DNA from: Morella rubra
Lineage: Eukaryota > Streptophyta > Magnoliopsida > Fagales > Myricaceae
Assembly (NCBI GenBank): GCA_003952965.2
Contig: CM025849.1
Location: 15,365,064-15,429,063 of the forward strand
Reading direction: 5' to 3'
DNA length: 64,000 nucleotides
The notes under the pieces are model-generated. The model saw only the letters and a list, made by a program, of their open reading frames with translations. It had not been told where the DNA came from and searched no databases. The position numbers were made by a program, and so were the translations under genes. Shown here piece by piece: positions 45,201-57,724 of this stretch. The stretch's first letter is position 1. The number at the start of each line of letters is the position of its first letter.

Positions 45201-47071
45201 CATCATTAACCTCATTTTTTATTTAGGAAAAAAGAAAGAAAGAGATGTGTCATCCAAAAAATACAGCTGAATATAGAGATTAATTCTTTGCAGGTTTTAT
45301 CGGAGGGGCATTCTTCTCATTATATATACCTTCAGAATGCCCTAGTTGGCACTAAAAGTACCCATTTTGGGCAATCTAAAGTTTTCGTTTAGCATTTTTT
45401 ATCGAATAACTCCACAGTATACTAAAAACGTTAGAATAGATACACGTGGCATCTTTTAATTATAGAGTCTTGACACCTTACCTCTATCTATTATTTTTGT
45501 TACATTACACTCATAAATAATTGATTTTAGACACTTTGTACCCTCAATTAAAATTTTTTGTTAAATTTAAGAAAGTTAATTTTTTTTGTCCTTTAAAATT
45601 ACAATTTTACCCTCATAAAATAGTTATTGCCAGAAAAATTATGGAAACAATTATTATTTCTTGCCCCAAAAAAAATTTTTTCTGTTCAAATTAATGGAAA
45701 AATTTAACGAAAGAGCAAAGTATCTGAAAATCAATAGTTAGCGGATGCAATTTTGGATGGATATTGAAACGGATGAAACTGCAATGACCCATTTCAGTTC
45801 CCATATGTGGACTTTTTTGGCCCTCCCCAGGTCCCGATTCTTGAAGATCAGGGGCAAAATTGTAATCTAATTGGAATGGAGGTCACTTGAGAGGCACATG
45901 TCGAGGATTATTGTTTTAAATTGAAACTCAATTTCAGTCCATGGTGCAAATTGACGAAGCATGAAACATTATAGGATCAATGTCTTAAAAATAAAATATT
46001 TGAGTATAATGTGTCAATATCCCAAACACAGGGGATGTAAAATGTATTTAACCCAAAGTTATATATTGTTTCTTAAATTCTGTCAAATAAAAGTCTAGGG
46101 AAGCCCAACCACTAACTAACCTAAGAGAAGAAGTTAGGTACCAAAAGAGAAATGGGTATAGGACCCAAATATTGGAGATCTAACTACCAAGAAGAAAGGA
46201 TGAACAAGCTATCCATCACTAGAGGTGAAAAAAACGAGACAGAATTTTTAACACTTGCCAACTACTTTCCCTGGAAACAAACAGAATAATACAATTAAAA
46301 AAAAAAGGAAGGCCAAGAAGATTACTGCTCTACTTGAGAGAGGGGGAGAAAAAAATGTCACCTTGGGGATCAAGATTCAAGTAATAGGCAAGTACGCTCC
46401 AATTTTTCTTTTTCTGTTTTTTTCTTTTTTTTTTTTCCTTCAAATTCAATATAGCTAAGGTATAATGCAATTCAGGACCAAAATCTGATGGCTGTATACG
46501 TTACAATATTGTAAATATTATTTTTTGTTATTCGATAAATACATCATTTCTTACAATTTCTGTTCTGAATCGAAGCAGTTGTTTAGAAATAACTGCTTAT
46601 TTTGAATATATTAATTTTTTTTTTAGGCAGAAACATCTTTTTATTTCTCCGACAAGTTATGATTCTCTAATGATAGTAATGTTCCAATCCCCATGAAGTT
46701 ATGACCAAAATAACGAATGGGATCTTATAGGATTTTCAAGAAATTATTTGATTTTTACTAAGAAGCATGAAATGTGCCCTATTACAAACATCATAAAGTG
46801 TGAATTATTCGATAAATAAATAATAAGAAAATTTTCAATATGCTTATATTTATTTTTTGGAAAGAAAGAGCCTTCCAATTTACGTTACGTTATGCACGTC
46901 GATACGTGACTGTCACCCACAGTTAACACAGTACAGTAACCAACAACTGATTAAAAAAAAAAAAAAAAAGTCCGAATATAATAACAGGTGGAATATTCGA
47001 TTATCAATTTGAAGACCCAGTTCGATAGCCCTTGTGATCCGGTGATTCCTCAGGCGGGGCAGCGAAAGAAG
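45201..47071. other. Repeat-rich spacer and NIPA9 upstream region
   Basis: No gene is recognised. Around 45500-46040 there are MITE-like phrases ('acactttgtaccctcaatta', 'tgcaattttggatgg', 'gggatgtaaaatgtattt') of the same style as the Mutator MITE at 16376. Simple A and T runs at 46415-46440, 46613-46624 and 46952-46968. The last about 90 bases before 47072 are the presumed 5' UTR of the NIPA gene; its frame is open upstream to 46988, but that part shows no family text. Confidence 0.45.
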
Positions 47072-50000
47072 ATGTGGGAATCGGTCTGTTTAACGATAGT
47101 GGCGACCGCCGGTAACAACATCGGCAAAGTCCTACAGAAAAAGGGCACTCTCATTCTTCCCCCTCTCTCTTTCAAGTTCAAGGCACGCCCCCGCCCCTAC
47201 CCAGCCTTTTCTCCCTTGCTTTTTTGCTTATTTTCATTTGCTTACCATTTCTGTATTCCATTGGTTTATTATACACTTCTACACAACTATTCGAACAAAG
47301 TAAATGTAAAAGTATAAATTTGTTTGTTCGAATCTGATAAGGGAGAATCGCTGTTTCATTTGATGACCCATTATGTCAACTTCTAGCGTCGTTCTTTCAC
47401 CGCGGGATTGGTTCTGTGGATTTGGGACGCCACGGAATTGGATTCGATTCCAAATCCTTAGGCTCCATTTGCATGCAACCAAATGTACCCTTTAAAATCT
47501 GTTTTTGGGTTTGCAGGTGATACGGGCATATGCTTTCAACAAAACTTGGGTGATTGGTTTCCTAATGGATATGTTGGGAGCAATGTTAATGCTGAGGGCA
47601 ATATCTCAAGCCCCTGTAAGTGTCTTATCATTTCTGTTACTGACTATCCCCGACTAAAACCCGAAAAAAAAAAAAAAAAAAAAAACATAAATAGTAATAG
47701 GAATGGAAACCTGCAATGCAGTTATTATTATTTTTGAATCGAGAGGATGTTGGTTTCTGTTAAGTGTTTTTTTAATCCTGGTACAATTCTACATTTCTAC
47801 TATTACTACACATTAGCGATGAACTCTTTCGTGGTTCCTCTGCTCTTGTAGCTGAACTTCTGGATGCATCTTATGCTGGTCTTGACCAATTTTTAAACAT
47901 TGGTTATATCTTGATGATGTCCTCTCAGGTCTCTGTCGTCCAACCAGTTTCTGGCTGCGGACTTGCCATTCTTTCTGTCTTTTCCCATTTTTATTTGAAG
48001 GAGGTCATGAATGCTATTGACTGGGCAGGGATTACTTTGGCAGCTATTGGCACGATAGGTAGTTTACACTTTTGATGATTATATTTGTTGATCACGGAAT
48101 TGATCCCCTTGGTACTTATATTTTCAGAATGCTGACGTCATAATAATTTTATCAATTGATAATGATCTTTTTTGAAAAAAAAAAAAAATGATTTGTGCAT
48201 GAGGCCCGTGTACTGACTGAATAATTATGAATTCTTGTTCTCTGTGGTCTCAGCTCAGTTTAAGTGTTCAACGCTTTGAACATCATATCCTTTTTTGAAA
48301 AAAAATTGATTTGACTATGTAGAGTTTTCTTATGGTAATGTTCCTGTATTTGCAGGAGTTGGTGCTGGAGGTGAGGAGCAAGAGGCTACCACCATTTCTA
48401 TTTTCCATTTACCATGGCTGGCATTCATTGTTGTCATCTTGTTTGTAGGTACCTTTTCCTATGCACCATCTGATATTGTATTGAATCTATTGATCATGTT
48501 TTTCTTGTTAGAAGTTTTAACATAGTCATCAAGGAGTTTGTCAACTCCTGTCATCTGACCAGATTTGGCATTGCAATCTTGGGGCATGTTCGTTTTCATC
48601 ATTTTTGTAGGATTTGAATCCTACTTTTATTTTTACAATCCAAACATCATAATATACACGCATTTTTATACAACACTTTATTACTTTTTCTACACACACC
48701 AATCCCTTTCAACAACTTCTACACGCATTTTTATACAACTTTAACACCACCTAAATATTCACAAAACCATCAGAATCCTAAAAAAAACATGAAAACGAAC
48801 ATGCCCTTGAAAGCTGTGAAATATTTCTCTGGCTTTCATAAGAATCCTCTTTCTGCATAAAGGTGTTGTAAGGCCATAAGGCCATATGTAGTACTACATC
48901 CCCTTTCACAGTTGGTTTGTAGAATTGCTACCAACTGTACGCATGTCTTAGCCTCCTGGCACATGGACTTCCGACAACATAATGCCTGTGAGACATGGTT
49001 ATATTGCACTTGGAATATGGAGATCTGATTCTCAGTGCTACTAAGGACAACCTCAAATCTGTTCTACTTAGTGTTGTCTGCGGAGGCATCTTTTCAGCAT
49101 TCAGCGTAAAGTAGATTTTTTTTTTTATTTTGTTAATGAACTCTATGCAGATACCTAGCATTGATCCATAGTAACATCTGGTGTACATGTACTTTATTAT
49201 TACATCGTGCTCAAGTGGGACCCATTGTAAGATGGTGGACTGATAAGGATTTGTATTGTTTTTGTTATGCCAATTGTTCCAGCATCAGATTGGTATAGCC
49301 TTACATGTGAGTCCCAATGACATTGGCCCAAGTGTTCTGACTAGCCTGTTGCTTAATTCTTTTCTTTCGTTTTTTTTTGGTTTTATTATAAGATTATGTT
49401 CCTCTTTTTCTTTCCGGGGGTATGGGGGTTGGGTAGCATGATGGTCTGGTTGTCAGTGACAATGTTTACTTCATATGGAAATCAACAGCAGCAATGTTCC
49501 TCAGTGCCCAATTGCGTATAATGAGGCCCACTTTCTTAGTCTCTAAAGGTTTGCTGGCTTGGTGCAACTGTTTCGCTTCTGTTACTTATATTTTGGTGCC
49601 TGTACTTGAAGGGAAATTGTGTATTCTTTGCTTGGGAGACTCAGTTCATGCTATGACTATCTGTTTCATAACAGTTGGATGTTTGTAATGATACTGCTGC
49701 TATCCCGCCTACCATTTTTTCATATTGATTTTGTGGTGATTGTAACCCATGTAGAACCTTGTACTTAGGTACTTCTTAATGGATGGCTTCGTGTCTGCAA
49801 ACACCAACGAAGAGATCAGGAGATGGTAAATACCCCTTTTGTTATTTCTGCACTTAGTCAGATCTATGCCTTTGCTCAGTGGTTGAAGAGCATGGATCTC
49901 CCCTACCCCTACTATTCTCCCTTTATTGACATTCTTCTTTTTATCCAGATGGAATATGAAGTTGTTGAGGAAATTATATATGGGTTGGAATCTGGCATTT

Positions 50001-51676
50001 TGTTTGGGTACTGTATTTTCTCTAACTAAATTTCTGCATTTATTTTCTTTCTGTTCAGCTTTGACCTGACTTCTCCCTTTCTTTGACCTTAGGATGAAAC
50101 TTTTTGTGATAAAATTCTATCAAATACTATTAGGAATTGCTGTTTGGGATTTTGACATAGAGATTGTCAGGCAATTCAAAAGAAGAATTTGGGTTCCCCA
50201 CATTCCAAGTAGATCCTATTAACATGGTAGAGCATGATTGAAGTAAAGCATTGTCATTGTTTAAATAAACAACTTATTTATCTAGAAATGACATCTTATA
50301 GCCTAGCACAATGCTTTGCAGCATCTAAAAGTAGCCTATTACTATTAGGATGTTGTGATGTTCTCTTGTAATATCTCTAAAATCAGAATACTACATTTTT
50401 ATGCGAGATATAACTATTCATAAAGAAGAACTGTTCGAGGCAAAAGTTTGCTGAGTGCTTTCTGTTCAATTCTATTTCTGACATGAAGTTGAACATATAT
50501 GGAAATCAGAACTTGATTGCTTTAATCGATGTTGATACATTTATTTGCAGGATATCATCTGTAATATCAAAAATGGGATTTATATTTTTGGAGCAGGGCT
50601 TCAACCAGATGCTGGTGCCTATATGCATTGGAATCAGCGTAGCACTTAGTGGTGTTGGATTTTATTATCAGGTACTGTCAAATAGTTTGATCAATGTCAC
50701 AGTTCCATTTGTTGATGGTTCTGCATCTGAGTTTTTTGACCCAAATAGAGGCTTTTAACATGCTAATGTGCCTGTACTTTTTTCTTGTTTTCCTCTTATA
50801 TGTTTTACACTGTCCATATTGTGTAATTGTGAACAACTGAACCAGTTTATTGAAACGACTGGATGTCTCTCAAAAATTTTGCGTTGGCATAACATGGCTC
50901 ATTCTATTTTAACAGACTCGTGGTCTGAAGCATGGGAGAGCTATTGTGGTATCTACCTGTTGTGCTGTTGCATCAATTGTAACTGGTGTTCTTGCTGGCA
51001 TGCTTGCTTTAGGTGAACGATTGCCTTCAGCGCCAACAGCTCGTGTTTTGCTTCTGCTTGGATGGTATATAAATACTGCACTAATTTTATAGTCAATATG
51101 CTTACAGAAGAAAGCTTCGGGTTAATCTTTGGGCCTGCTGCGATGGGTTCTTAAAATTTGAGATAATCCTGATGTCAAATTTTCCCAATTTAGAAACCTT
51201 ACTGGGAACTTCTCAATAGCATAGTTGTCGGTCTAATTTAATCACAGAAAATGCACGTGGTTTGAAATAGTTAGTCATATTAAGTACTTGTAAAGTACTC
51301 TTTGTACAAAATTCCAGTATCAGTTCAGTCCCTAATTCCTGATTAGCATCATGTTGTTCATGAGGATCGAGCTGCAAATGAGATCTGGGGTCCAGGCTTT
51401 CAGGATTTGCATGCCATTATGCTTTTCATTCACCCTTCTTCATTTCCCTGATGCAGGTGGCTTATCATTACGGGTGTCATTTTACTTGTGAGTTCAGCGT
51501 GGCTGCTGAGGCACCTTCCAGCGCCACTGCGACATTTTATACCAACTGGTGTTGAGAAGAATTTTGGTGGTAGACGATCTGGAACTGTCCGTGGTAGGGA
51601 GACAAGCCCAAGTGCTGTTATCCAGGCAGCAACATTGCATCACTTGATATCATCTCCTTCTAAAGAGAAGCCTTGA
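47072..51676 (+). CDS. Probable magnesium transporter, NIPA9-like (nine exons)
   Basis: NIPA-family (DUF803) multi-pass membrane protein; animal relatives carry Mg2+ and plant members are annotated as probable Mg2+ transporters of endosomal or plasma membranes. Exons by reading frame: 47072-47182, 47517-47615, 47929-48058, 48356-48444, 49769-49825, 49949-50007, 50551-50671, 50916-51064, 51457-51676. They total 1035 bases, 344 codons, no stop. Conserved blocks in order: MWESVCLTIVATAGNNIGKV, LQKKGTLILPP, VVQPVSGCGLAILSVFSHFY, IGVGAGGEEQEATT, MEYEVVEEIIYGLESGILFG, TRGLKHGRAIVVSTCCAVAS, GVLAGMLALGERLP and the tail AVIQAATLHHLISSPSK. Hydrophobic segments make about eight to nine membrane helices. 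All phases fit. Intron 1 begins GC instead of GT. Intron 4 carries a MITE. Likely functional. Confidence 0.93.
47183..47516 (+). other. Non-canonical GC-AG intron 1 of the NIPA9-like gene
   Basis: Exon 1 must end ...TTCAAG at 47182 to keep the family text FKFK-VIRAY. The next two bases are GC (AAG|GCACGC), and the intron ends TTGCAG at 47516. No GT in the neighbourhood keeps both the frame and the conserved residues. GC-AG introns are a known minority class in plants. A sequence error or a G-to-C-type change at the donor is the other explanation. Confidence 0.65.
48582..48806. mobile_element. 225-bp Tourist/PIF-like MITE in NIPA9 intron 4
   Basis: GGGCATGTTCGTTTTCAT at the left end is repeated exactly in reverse complement at the right end (ATGAAAACGAACATGCCC), and the matching goes on imperfectly inside (GTAGGATT / AATCCTA). 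TTG lies on both sides (48579-48581 and 48807-48809), fitting a 3-bp target duplication of PIF/Harbinger type. The interior has no coding capacity; two 'acacgcatttttatacaac' phrases repeat within it. Confidence 0.88.
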
Positions 51677-52640
51677 ATAGACAACAGTGAGAAGACCGGC
51701 ATGGGTCTCTTAAAATTCTTGTTGACAGGCATGTTGAGGACATGAAGTAGCTCCATCTGGTCTTTACTGAGGTTGGGGTGTATAGAACGATCCCACTCGC
51801 TTGTTTTCAAGGGGGTGTAGTTTTTTTAGGTGAATCCTTCTATAAGACATGCTTCGCTTGAATTACAGTGAAATCCTTGGATTTTGGTACTGTTGCTTCT
51901 TTTTATTTTATTTTCAATTTGGACTCAATTGTCCTGTATTATTTGGTGACTGTAGAAATGGTAAAATCATAAAAGGGCATTGGTTTATATGCAAATGACT
52001 TTGACACTGACTCCCTGTATGTTTTTGAACAGTGGGGCAGTATACTTTGATAATTACTAGCAGGTTATTGTCCAACAATTGCTTAAGCAAGCATGATCCA
52101 ACTTGGGAGCGGCTATCAAGATGAAGTTACGAGTAACATTATACGCGACAGAAGCACCTCAAGTACTAAAACAGAATAGGTATGACAGGAAAAGCAAAGA
52201 CCTCATCTACGGCTTCGCTAGTTGTAAATAGCCCGAGACTGCGGAACAAAGGATTATCCCGGACCATAGCCAACTCAAGTTTCAAAGTTATGTCGGAGAA
52301 GAGTCGTAACATGTTGTGCTTCTCGTAAATTCTCTTTCTGAATTGGTCTTTCTTCTTCCCTCGGGAACAAGGCTCTCATGGTGGAGGCAAGAATCTTATC
52401 GAAACTGCCAAAGATGATCGATGCAGTGGATGAATTAACGAGACATGAATTTGCAGAGTTACTTTTATCGTTGTATTCTCTTGCAAATACCCAATTCCCT
52501 CTCGCATCATCAGAAATACTCACATTTCTCATAAGCATCCTTGAATCGGGTTCAAACCCTACATCGTCGTGATGTCTCTCGGGGTCATACTTGCTCCTTA
52601 CTTCCCTTGTGGTACCTAGGGTTTTTCTCGTCTTCCTGTT
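51677..52640. other. 3' UTR of NIPA9-like gene and flank
   Basis: About 51677-51960 is probably 3' UTR. In 52275-52572 open frames exist on both strands (plus [19 protein letters not shown]...; minus of similar length), mutually overlapping. I recognise neither and regard one or both as chance. Confidence 0.4.
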
Positions 52641-53129
52641 ACGATCTTGATGAATTTAGGGCAAATAAGAGGTAAAGGTGCGTGCTTGGAGGTGGAAAGG
52701 GATCGGTGTCGGCAGTCAAGAATTGCAGTCAGAAAAGTCAGGAGTTGGCAAGTTAGAGAGTTTGAAGATTCGCGTAGTTAGCTAAGTGCTTGTTCAGGTG
52801 GCAGCTTGGCCATGGGCGGGCTCTCATGGACCTGATGTCAGTAGTAATGGGCCACCAGCCTTAGTAAAAATTAGTGGCAGGCTGTGAGCCTCAATTGCTA
52901 ACAATAAAACGGGTCATGGACCGGTTTGATATAGTTACGTACTGATCCAGCCCATCTGTGGGTAGCATTAGATTCAGGGGGCAGTTATCCTTCATTTTGG
53001 GGATCTGAAGATTGTCAATCAGTTCTTGTAAAAGGGAAGCTCACCTCGAATGGGTGTTATCTTGTTCTTGTCCTTTTATGAACTGAATACAAGTCATTTA
53101 CAATTTGCAATTTACAATTTGTAACAAGT
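52641..53129 (+). repeat. Probable 5' LTR (3' part) of a Ty3/gypsy element
   Basis: The sequence directly before a primer-binding site (53130), and the phrase 'ccttttatgaactgaatacaagtcatt', look like the end of an LTR. The left LTR boundary cannot be set, as no second LTR is in the window, so 52641 is a guess. Confidence 0.5.
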
Positions 53130-53141
53130 TGGTATCAGAGC
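53130..53141 (+). other. Retrotransposon primer-binding site (tRNA-Met)
   Basis: TGGTATCAGAGC, the complement of the 3' end of initiator tRNA-Met, stands 13 bases before the gag start codon at 53155 and at the expected place for a Ty3/gypsy element. Confidence 0.85.
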
Positions 53142-53154
53142 ACTCGGTTCTGAG

Positions 53155-55196
53155 ATGGCTGAAGGCACCCACTGGTGACAGAATCCTTGGAGGCTCTCCA
53201 GAAATTGCAAGAGCTTCGACGACAAGATCAGCAGACTCAAGGGTGTCTCAGGAGGAGATGGTAAATCAGCTGGGCAATATCAATCTGGGGTTGTAGGCGT
53301 TAGTCAAGATGCATCATTCGGAAAGAGGAGAAAATTTCAGACTTGGGCATAACAATAATCGGCAAAATCAAGAGATGGGAGGAGTTCATATGAGGTCAGT
53401 TAGGCTTGAATTTTCTTAGGTTTGATGGGGGAGACCCTACTGGGTGGTTGTACAGAGCTAACCAGTTCTTTCTATTCAATCAAACCACTCCCCAACACGA
53501 GCTTTTTATGGCTTCATTCCACATGGAGGGGAAGGCTCTGATCTGGTTTTGGGAGGTGGAAAGATCAGGAGCCATTAGCAGCTGGGAGGCCTTTGAGAGG
53601 GCCTTATTGGTTAGATTTGGTCCTCAAGCCTATGATGACCTAATGGAGGGGTTGGTTAGGTTGAGACAAACTGGGTTTGTGGAAGAATATACCAGCCAAT
53701 TTAAGGTGTTGGCTAATTGCTTAGGGGATTAGATGAAGCTTACAAGCTGAGTTGTTATTTAAGTGGGCTTAAGGATGAGATTCGACTCTTTATCAAAATG
53801 CTCAATCCTAACAATATCCAAAAGGCATTTGCCTTAGCTAAAATGCAGGAGGAATGTCTATTAGCTAGGAAGAAGACTACCCGAACTGGATCTAGTAGTT
53901 TTTCTTCACCACCTACTAGTGGTAATTTTTCTGGTGCAGTTACTAAACCAAATGTAAGGGTACATCGCATTTCACCACAACAGATGAAAGAAAGACATGA
54001 CAAAGGGCTTTGTTATCATTGTGATTCCAAGTGGAATCCAGGTCACAAATGCCCAAATCTCAAGCTGTTTATGGTCGAAGGTAGAGGAGTCAATGGATGA
54101 TGATGCTAATGTAGTGGGAAATGAAGGACAGCCCAATGTGGAGGAGGTGATAGAGGTTGAGAGTAATGAAGCCAATCTAAACATAGCCCTACATGCCATT
54201 CCAGGGTCGAGTACTTCAGGAACTATGAGGATTAAGGCTAGATTGAACAACCAGGAGCTGGTTATACTTATTGAAAGTGGGAGCACCCACAACTTTGTGG
54301 ATCCCACAGTGGTGAGAAGGGCACAAATTCCAATCGATCCTAGGCATAAGCTCACTGTAACGATAGCCAATGGGGAGAAGATAAGAAGTGAAGAAGGGTT
54401 GTGTAATGTGAATGTGAAATTGCAGGGTCATAAATTCATCATTGATGCCTATGTGTTGGTGTTGGGAGTTGTGATATGGTTTTGGGGGTCCAATGGTTGA
54501 AAACCCTTGGAACCATCTCTTGGAACTTTAGTGACTTAAATATGCAATTTTTCCATGAGCATCAAAAGGTTTTATTGCAAAGCTTAGTGGCTTCCCAATT
54601 CATGCATGACTTGACTAAACTAAAGTTGATTAAGGGAGAAAAATGGGACTTATCATGCAGTTAGTGGTGGAAGATGGGAGTGACAACAATGATATGAAAG
54701 GTCACCCAAAGGTAACAGAGCTATTGCTGCAATTTGCTGAGGTCTTTGAGGAACCAAGAGGGTTACCCCTAAAAAGATCTTATGACCACGCTATAGTGTT
54801 GAAAGAGGGGGTATAGCAAGTGAATGTGAGTCCTTATCGCTATGCCCACTTTCAAAAGGATGAGATAGAGAGGATAATGCAGGAGCTGTTGGGTTTAGGA
54901 GTTATTAGGGCTTCACATAGCCTATTTTCCTCTTTTGATGAAAGTTGGCATCTTTGTGTCAACTATTAGGCTCTCAATAGTCCTAACGTTAAAGACAAGT
55001 TTCCAATTCCAGTCATTGATGAGTTGCTAGGCAAACTCTATGGGGCAAGGATGTTTTGCAAACTGAATACCATCAAATTAGAGTGAAGGAAGTGGATGTA
55101 CCGAAAACTGCATTTCAGACTAACAAAGGACACTATGAGTTTCTTCTAATGCTTTTTGGGCTCACTAATGCCCCTTCGACTTTCCAATCTCTTATA
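53155..55196 (+). pseudogene. Ty3/gypsy gag-protease-RT fragment
   Basis: Gag starts MAEGTHW at 53155 and is soon interrupted. The retrotransposon gag domain is clear at 53406-53732 (FDGGDPTGWLYRANQFF, ALLVRFGP), with a frame change near 53725. Further gag and a zinc-knuckle remnant follow (CYHCDSKWNPGHKC, 54013-54054). The aspartic protease at 54240-54500 reads LIESGSTHNF, where the catalytic Asp is replaced by Glu (GAA at 54273). Reverse transcriptase is recognisable in pieces to [14 protein letters not shown], ending at 55196, where unrelated Mutator-type sequence begins. RT active site, RNase H and integrase are missing. Inactive. Confidence 0.85.
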
Positions 55197-57720
55197 AAAA
55201 GCCATCAACACGAATATATAATGGTTATTTCTGTTTATATTTCTAAACATGATCATCATTATGATTTGATGGTACCTTGCTCTTGTGTCATGATTTTTAT
55301 AGGAAATAGAGTATATGATTTTTACTAATTTGTAGTTATTAAATTAAACAGGTTAATAGATGGCGGAGATGCATTGTGACTTCTCCAAATATTAATAGGC
55401 AAGGGTCTAGTAATACAGCCAACCCAGAAGGTGAGTCATGTTTTTTCTTTGTCTCTCGTTCAACAATTTTGTATGAATTTTTATTTGACTCATTTGTATG
55501 ATTTGTATGGTTGGATCAAGGAGGTGATATAGTTCAAGTAAAGAACAGGAACGTCATAAATGTTTGTCCCTTAGAGTTTAGAGATATCAAGCATGCTTAT
55601 ATCTGGTACAATAGTTATGCAATTCGTGTCTGGTTTAGCATCTGCAAGAATGACTCACGCAAGAACAAAGAAAAAAAGTACTATACAGGCATAATGTTTG
55701 CTTGCAGCAAAGAAGGATTTAGAAGAACAAAAGATCCCTAGGTGCCAATATAGAAAAAACGACAAAATACAAGGACTGACTGTCTTGCTTGTTTCACTAT
55801 TCAACGGCAGCCTAGTGGAAAATATTACACATTTAATTTGTATGTACAACATAATCACGAACTAGCTACGCCATCGGAAACTCACATGCTCCGGTCACAT
55901 AGAAGTATCAATAAAGTTCAACGCTTCAAGGTAGATGATGCAAAGAGAGTCGGGATTCAGTTGAAGCTAGTACATGATTTGACGGCGGCTCAGGCGGGGG
56001 GTAAAGAATATTTTAGTCACTTAAACAGACCTGAAAAACTATTTGAGCAGTAGAAGAAGTAAAACCATAAAGGTTGGGGTATGTGGTGTTCTTTTAAATT
56101 GGTTTGGTGATCAGCACAAAAAGAGTTCTCAATTCTTCTTCAAGGTTATGTTAGATGATGATAATCGCATGACCAATGTCTTCTAGTCCGACCACGACAT
56201 GCAAAATGACTTTGCACTCTTTGGAGACTTCGTTTCATTTTGATACTATGTATAAGACAAATGATGAGCCCAGACCACTAGGTGTATTCGTGGGAGTGAA
56301 TCCTCATAGGCAAAGTGTAGTATTCGGACCATGCATATTGTTTGATGAGACGGCGCAACCATTCCAGTGGTTGTTTAAGACATTTTTTTAGTGTGTGGAA
56401 GGAAAGGCACCTCAGTCTCCCTTTATTGATCAAGATGCAGCCATGCTTGCTGCAATCCCCAATGCCTTGCCAAACACGCATAATTTCCTTTGTGTATGAC
56501 ATATTCACCAAAATGCACTCAAGAATCTAGGTTCATTGTTTGGCTACAAAGAGTTCAAAAGGGATTGGGCTAGACTTCTTTTTTACAGTGACGTGAACAA
56601 TTTTGAGGCTGTTTGGTTTAATATGATTGATGTTCACAATCTCTATGATAATGAGTGGCTACAAAAGATATACGAGAAATGCAAGAAGTGGGCCCTAACC
56701 TATGTTAGAAGTGTTTTTTGCACGGGTAAGAGTACTACACATTAAATGAAAGCTTCAACGCAACCTTGAGTCGCGACTTGAAGTCTGTAATGAACATGCC
56801 CGATTTCTCCAACATTTTCAACAAGTAATTGATGACATATGGTGCAAAGAGCTTAAATCTAACTTTGAGATGCTCAACAAGTTGCCTATTCTAAGGGTGG
56901 AAAACCCAATATGTATCCACGCATCTGAAATTTACACCCCAAGTGTTTTAGCCCTTTGTTTTGGAACAGTGGAAAAAATATTTTTGGGTTCTTTTTGATT
57001 GTCAGAGAGAGGAGTTTGGCTCCGAATAGGTTTCGATACATGTTTGCAATCGGCACCCATCCCATATATGTTCAATGGCTAAGTGACATGTTATCACCAC
57101 CATAAATGAGTTTCATAAATGTAGTTGTATACTTCAAGTACGTTGATATAATCTGTTGCCACATCATCTGGGTGTTGAGACAAAGGCAAACTTGCTTCCT
57201 TATTCCTAAAGACAACATTCTTGAATGGTGGATGTGAAAAGTAAGGGCAATATTAGTTCAAGGATCCATTCCAAGCACACAGGGTGATCTGAATTTAGAA
57301 AGAGCAACAAATTGCACGAGAAACCTGAATCTCTATGCCTCCAAGATATCGAAATATAGAGATACACAAAAAACATGGGAGGTCTTCCAACGTTACTATA
57401 GTAAATATGATCAATGAACTTGGGCAGCTAACCTCTCCACACAGATATGCAATGCAGAAGCTACATATGGAGCACCAATGGGAGATGAATCTCTAGCTAC
57501 TCTAGCTATGACAGCAAAGGGGTTCAAGGCACGACAACCCAAGCACCAATGTAACAAATGGCTGAAAAGCGTAATTGAACTAAAGAAACCATCGCGAGAC
57601 GGTCGTAGCAGTGGCACATCATCCCAAACAATCACTCGTCGCTTACAGTTAGAGAACAAGCCATAAGTACTATTCTACACCATTTCTCAATTTTCAAAAC
57701 TTTGACTTTCTTCATGTTCT
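55197..57720 (+). pseudogene. FAR1-type Mutator-like transposase relic (FRS/Jittery group)
   Basis: A FAR1-type DNA-binding region is readable at 55510-55860 (YNSYAIRVWFS, MFACSKEGFRR, YNLYVQHNHEL-like). The MULE transposase domain is at 56170-56520 (TMYKTNDEPRPLGVFVGVNP, GPCILFDETAQPFQWLFKTF, and the ID-QDAAML text with shifts). The helical part is at 56536-56740 (FKRDWARLLFYSD). A SWIM-type zinc-finger trace (CSC ... CCH) lies near 57113-57160, and a tail at 57478-57666. Stops and frame changes are frequent. Domesticated relatives (FHY3, FAR1, FRS) regulate light signalling, but this copy sits broken inside a gypsy element and is a transposon. TIRs were not found. Confidence 0.78.
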
Positions 57721-57724
57721 ACAC

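Noticed and set aside
52275-52572. Overlapping plus and minus frames downstream of NIPA9
   Set aside because: Neither resembles a protein family, and both cannot be coding; kept only as a remark in the spacer.
55510-57160. Domesticated FHY3/FAR1-type host gene
   Set aside because: Many stops and frame changes, and the position inside a truncated gypsy element, point to a transposon relic.
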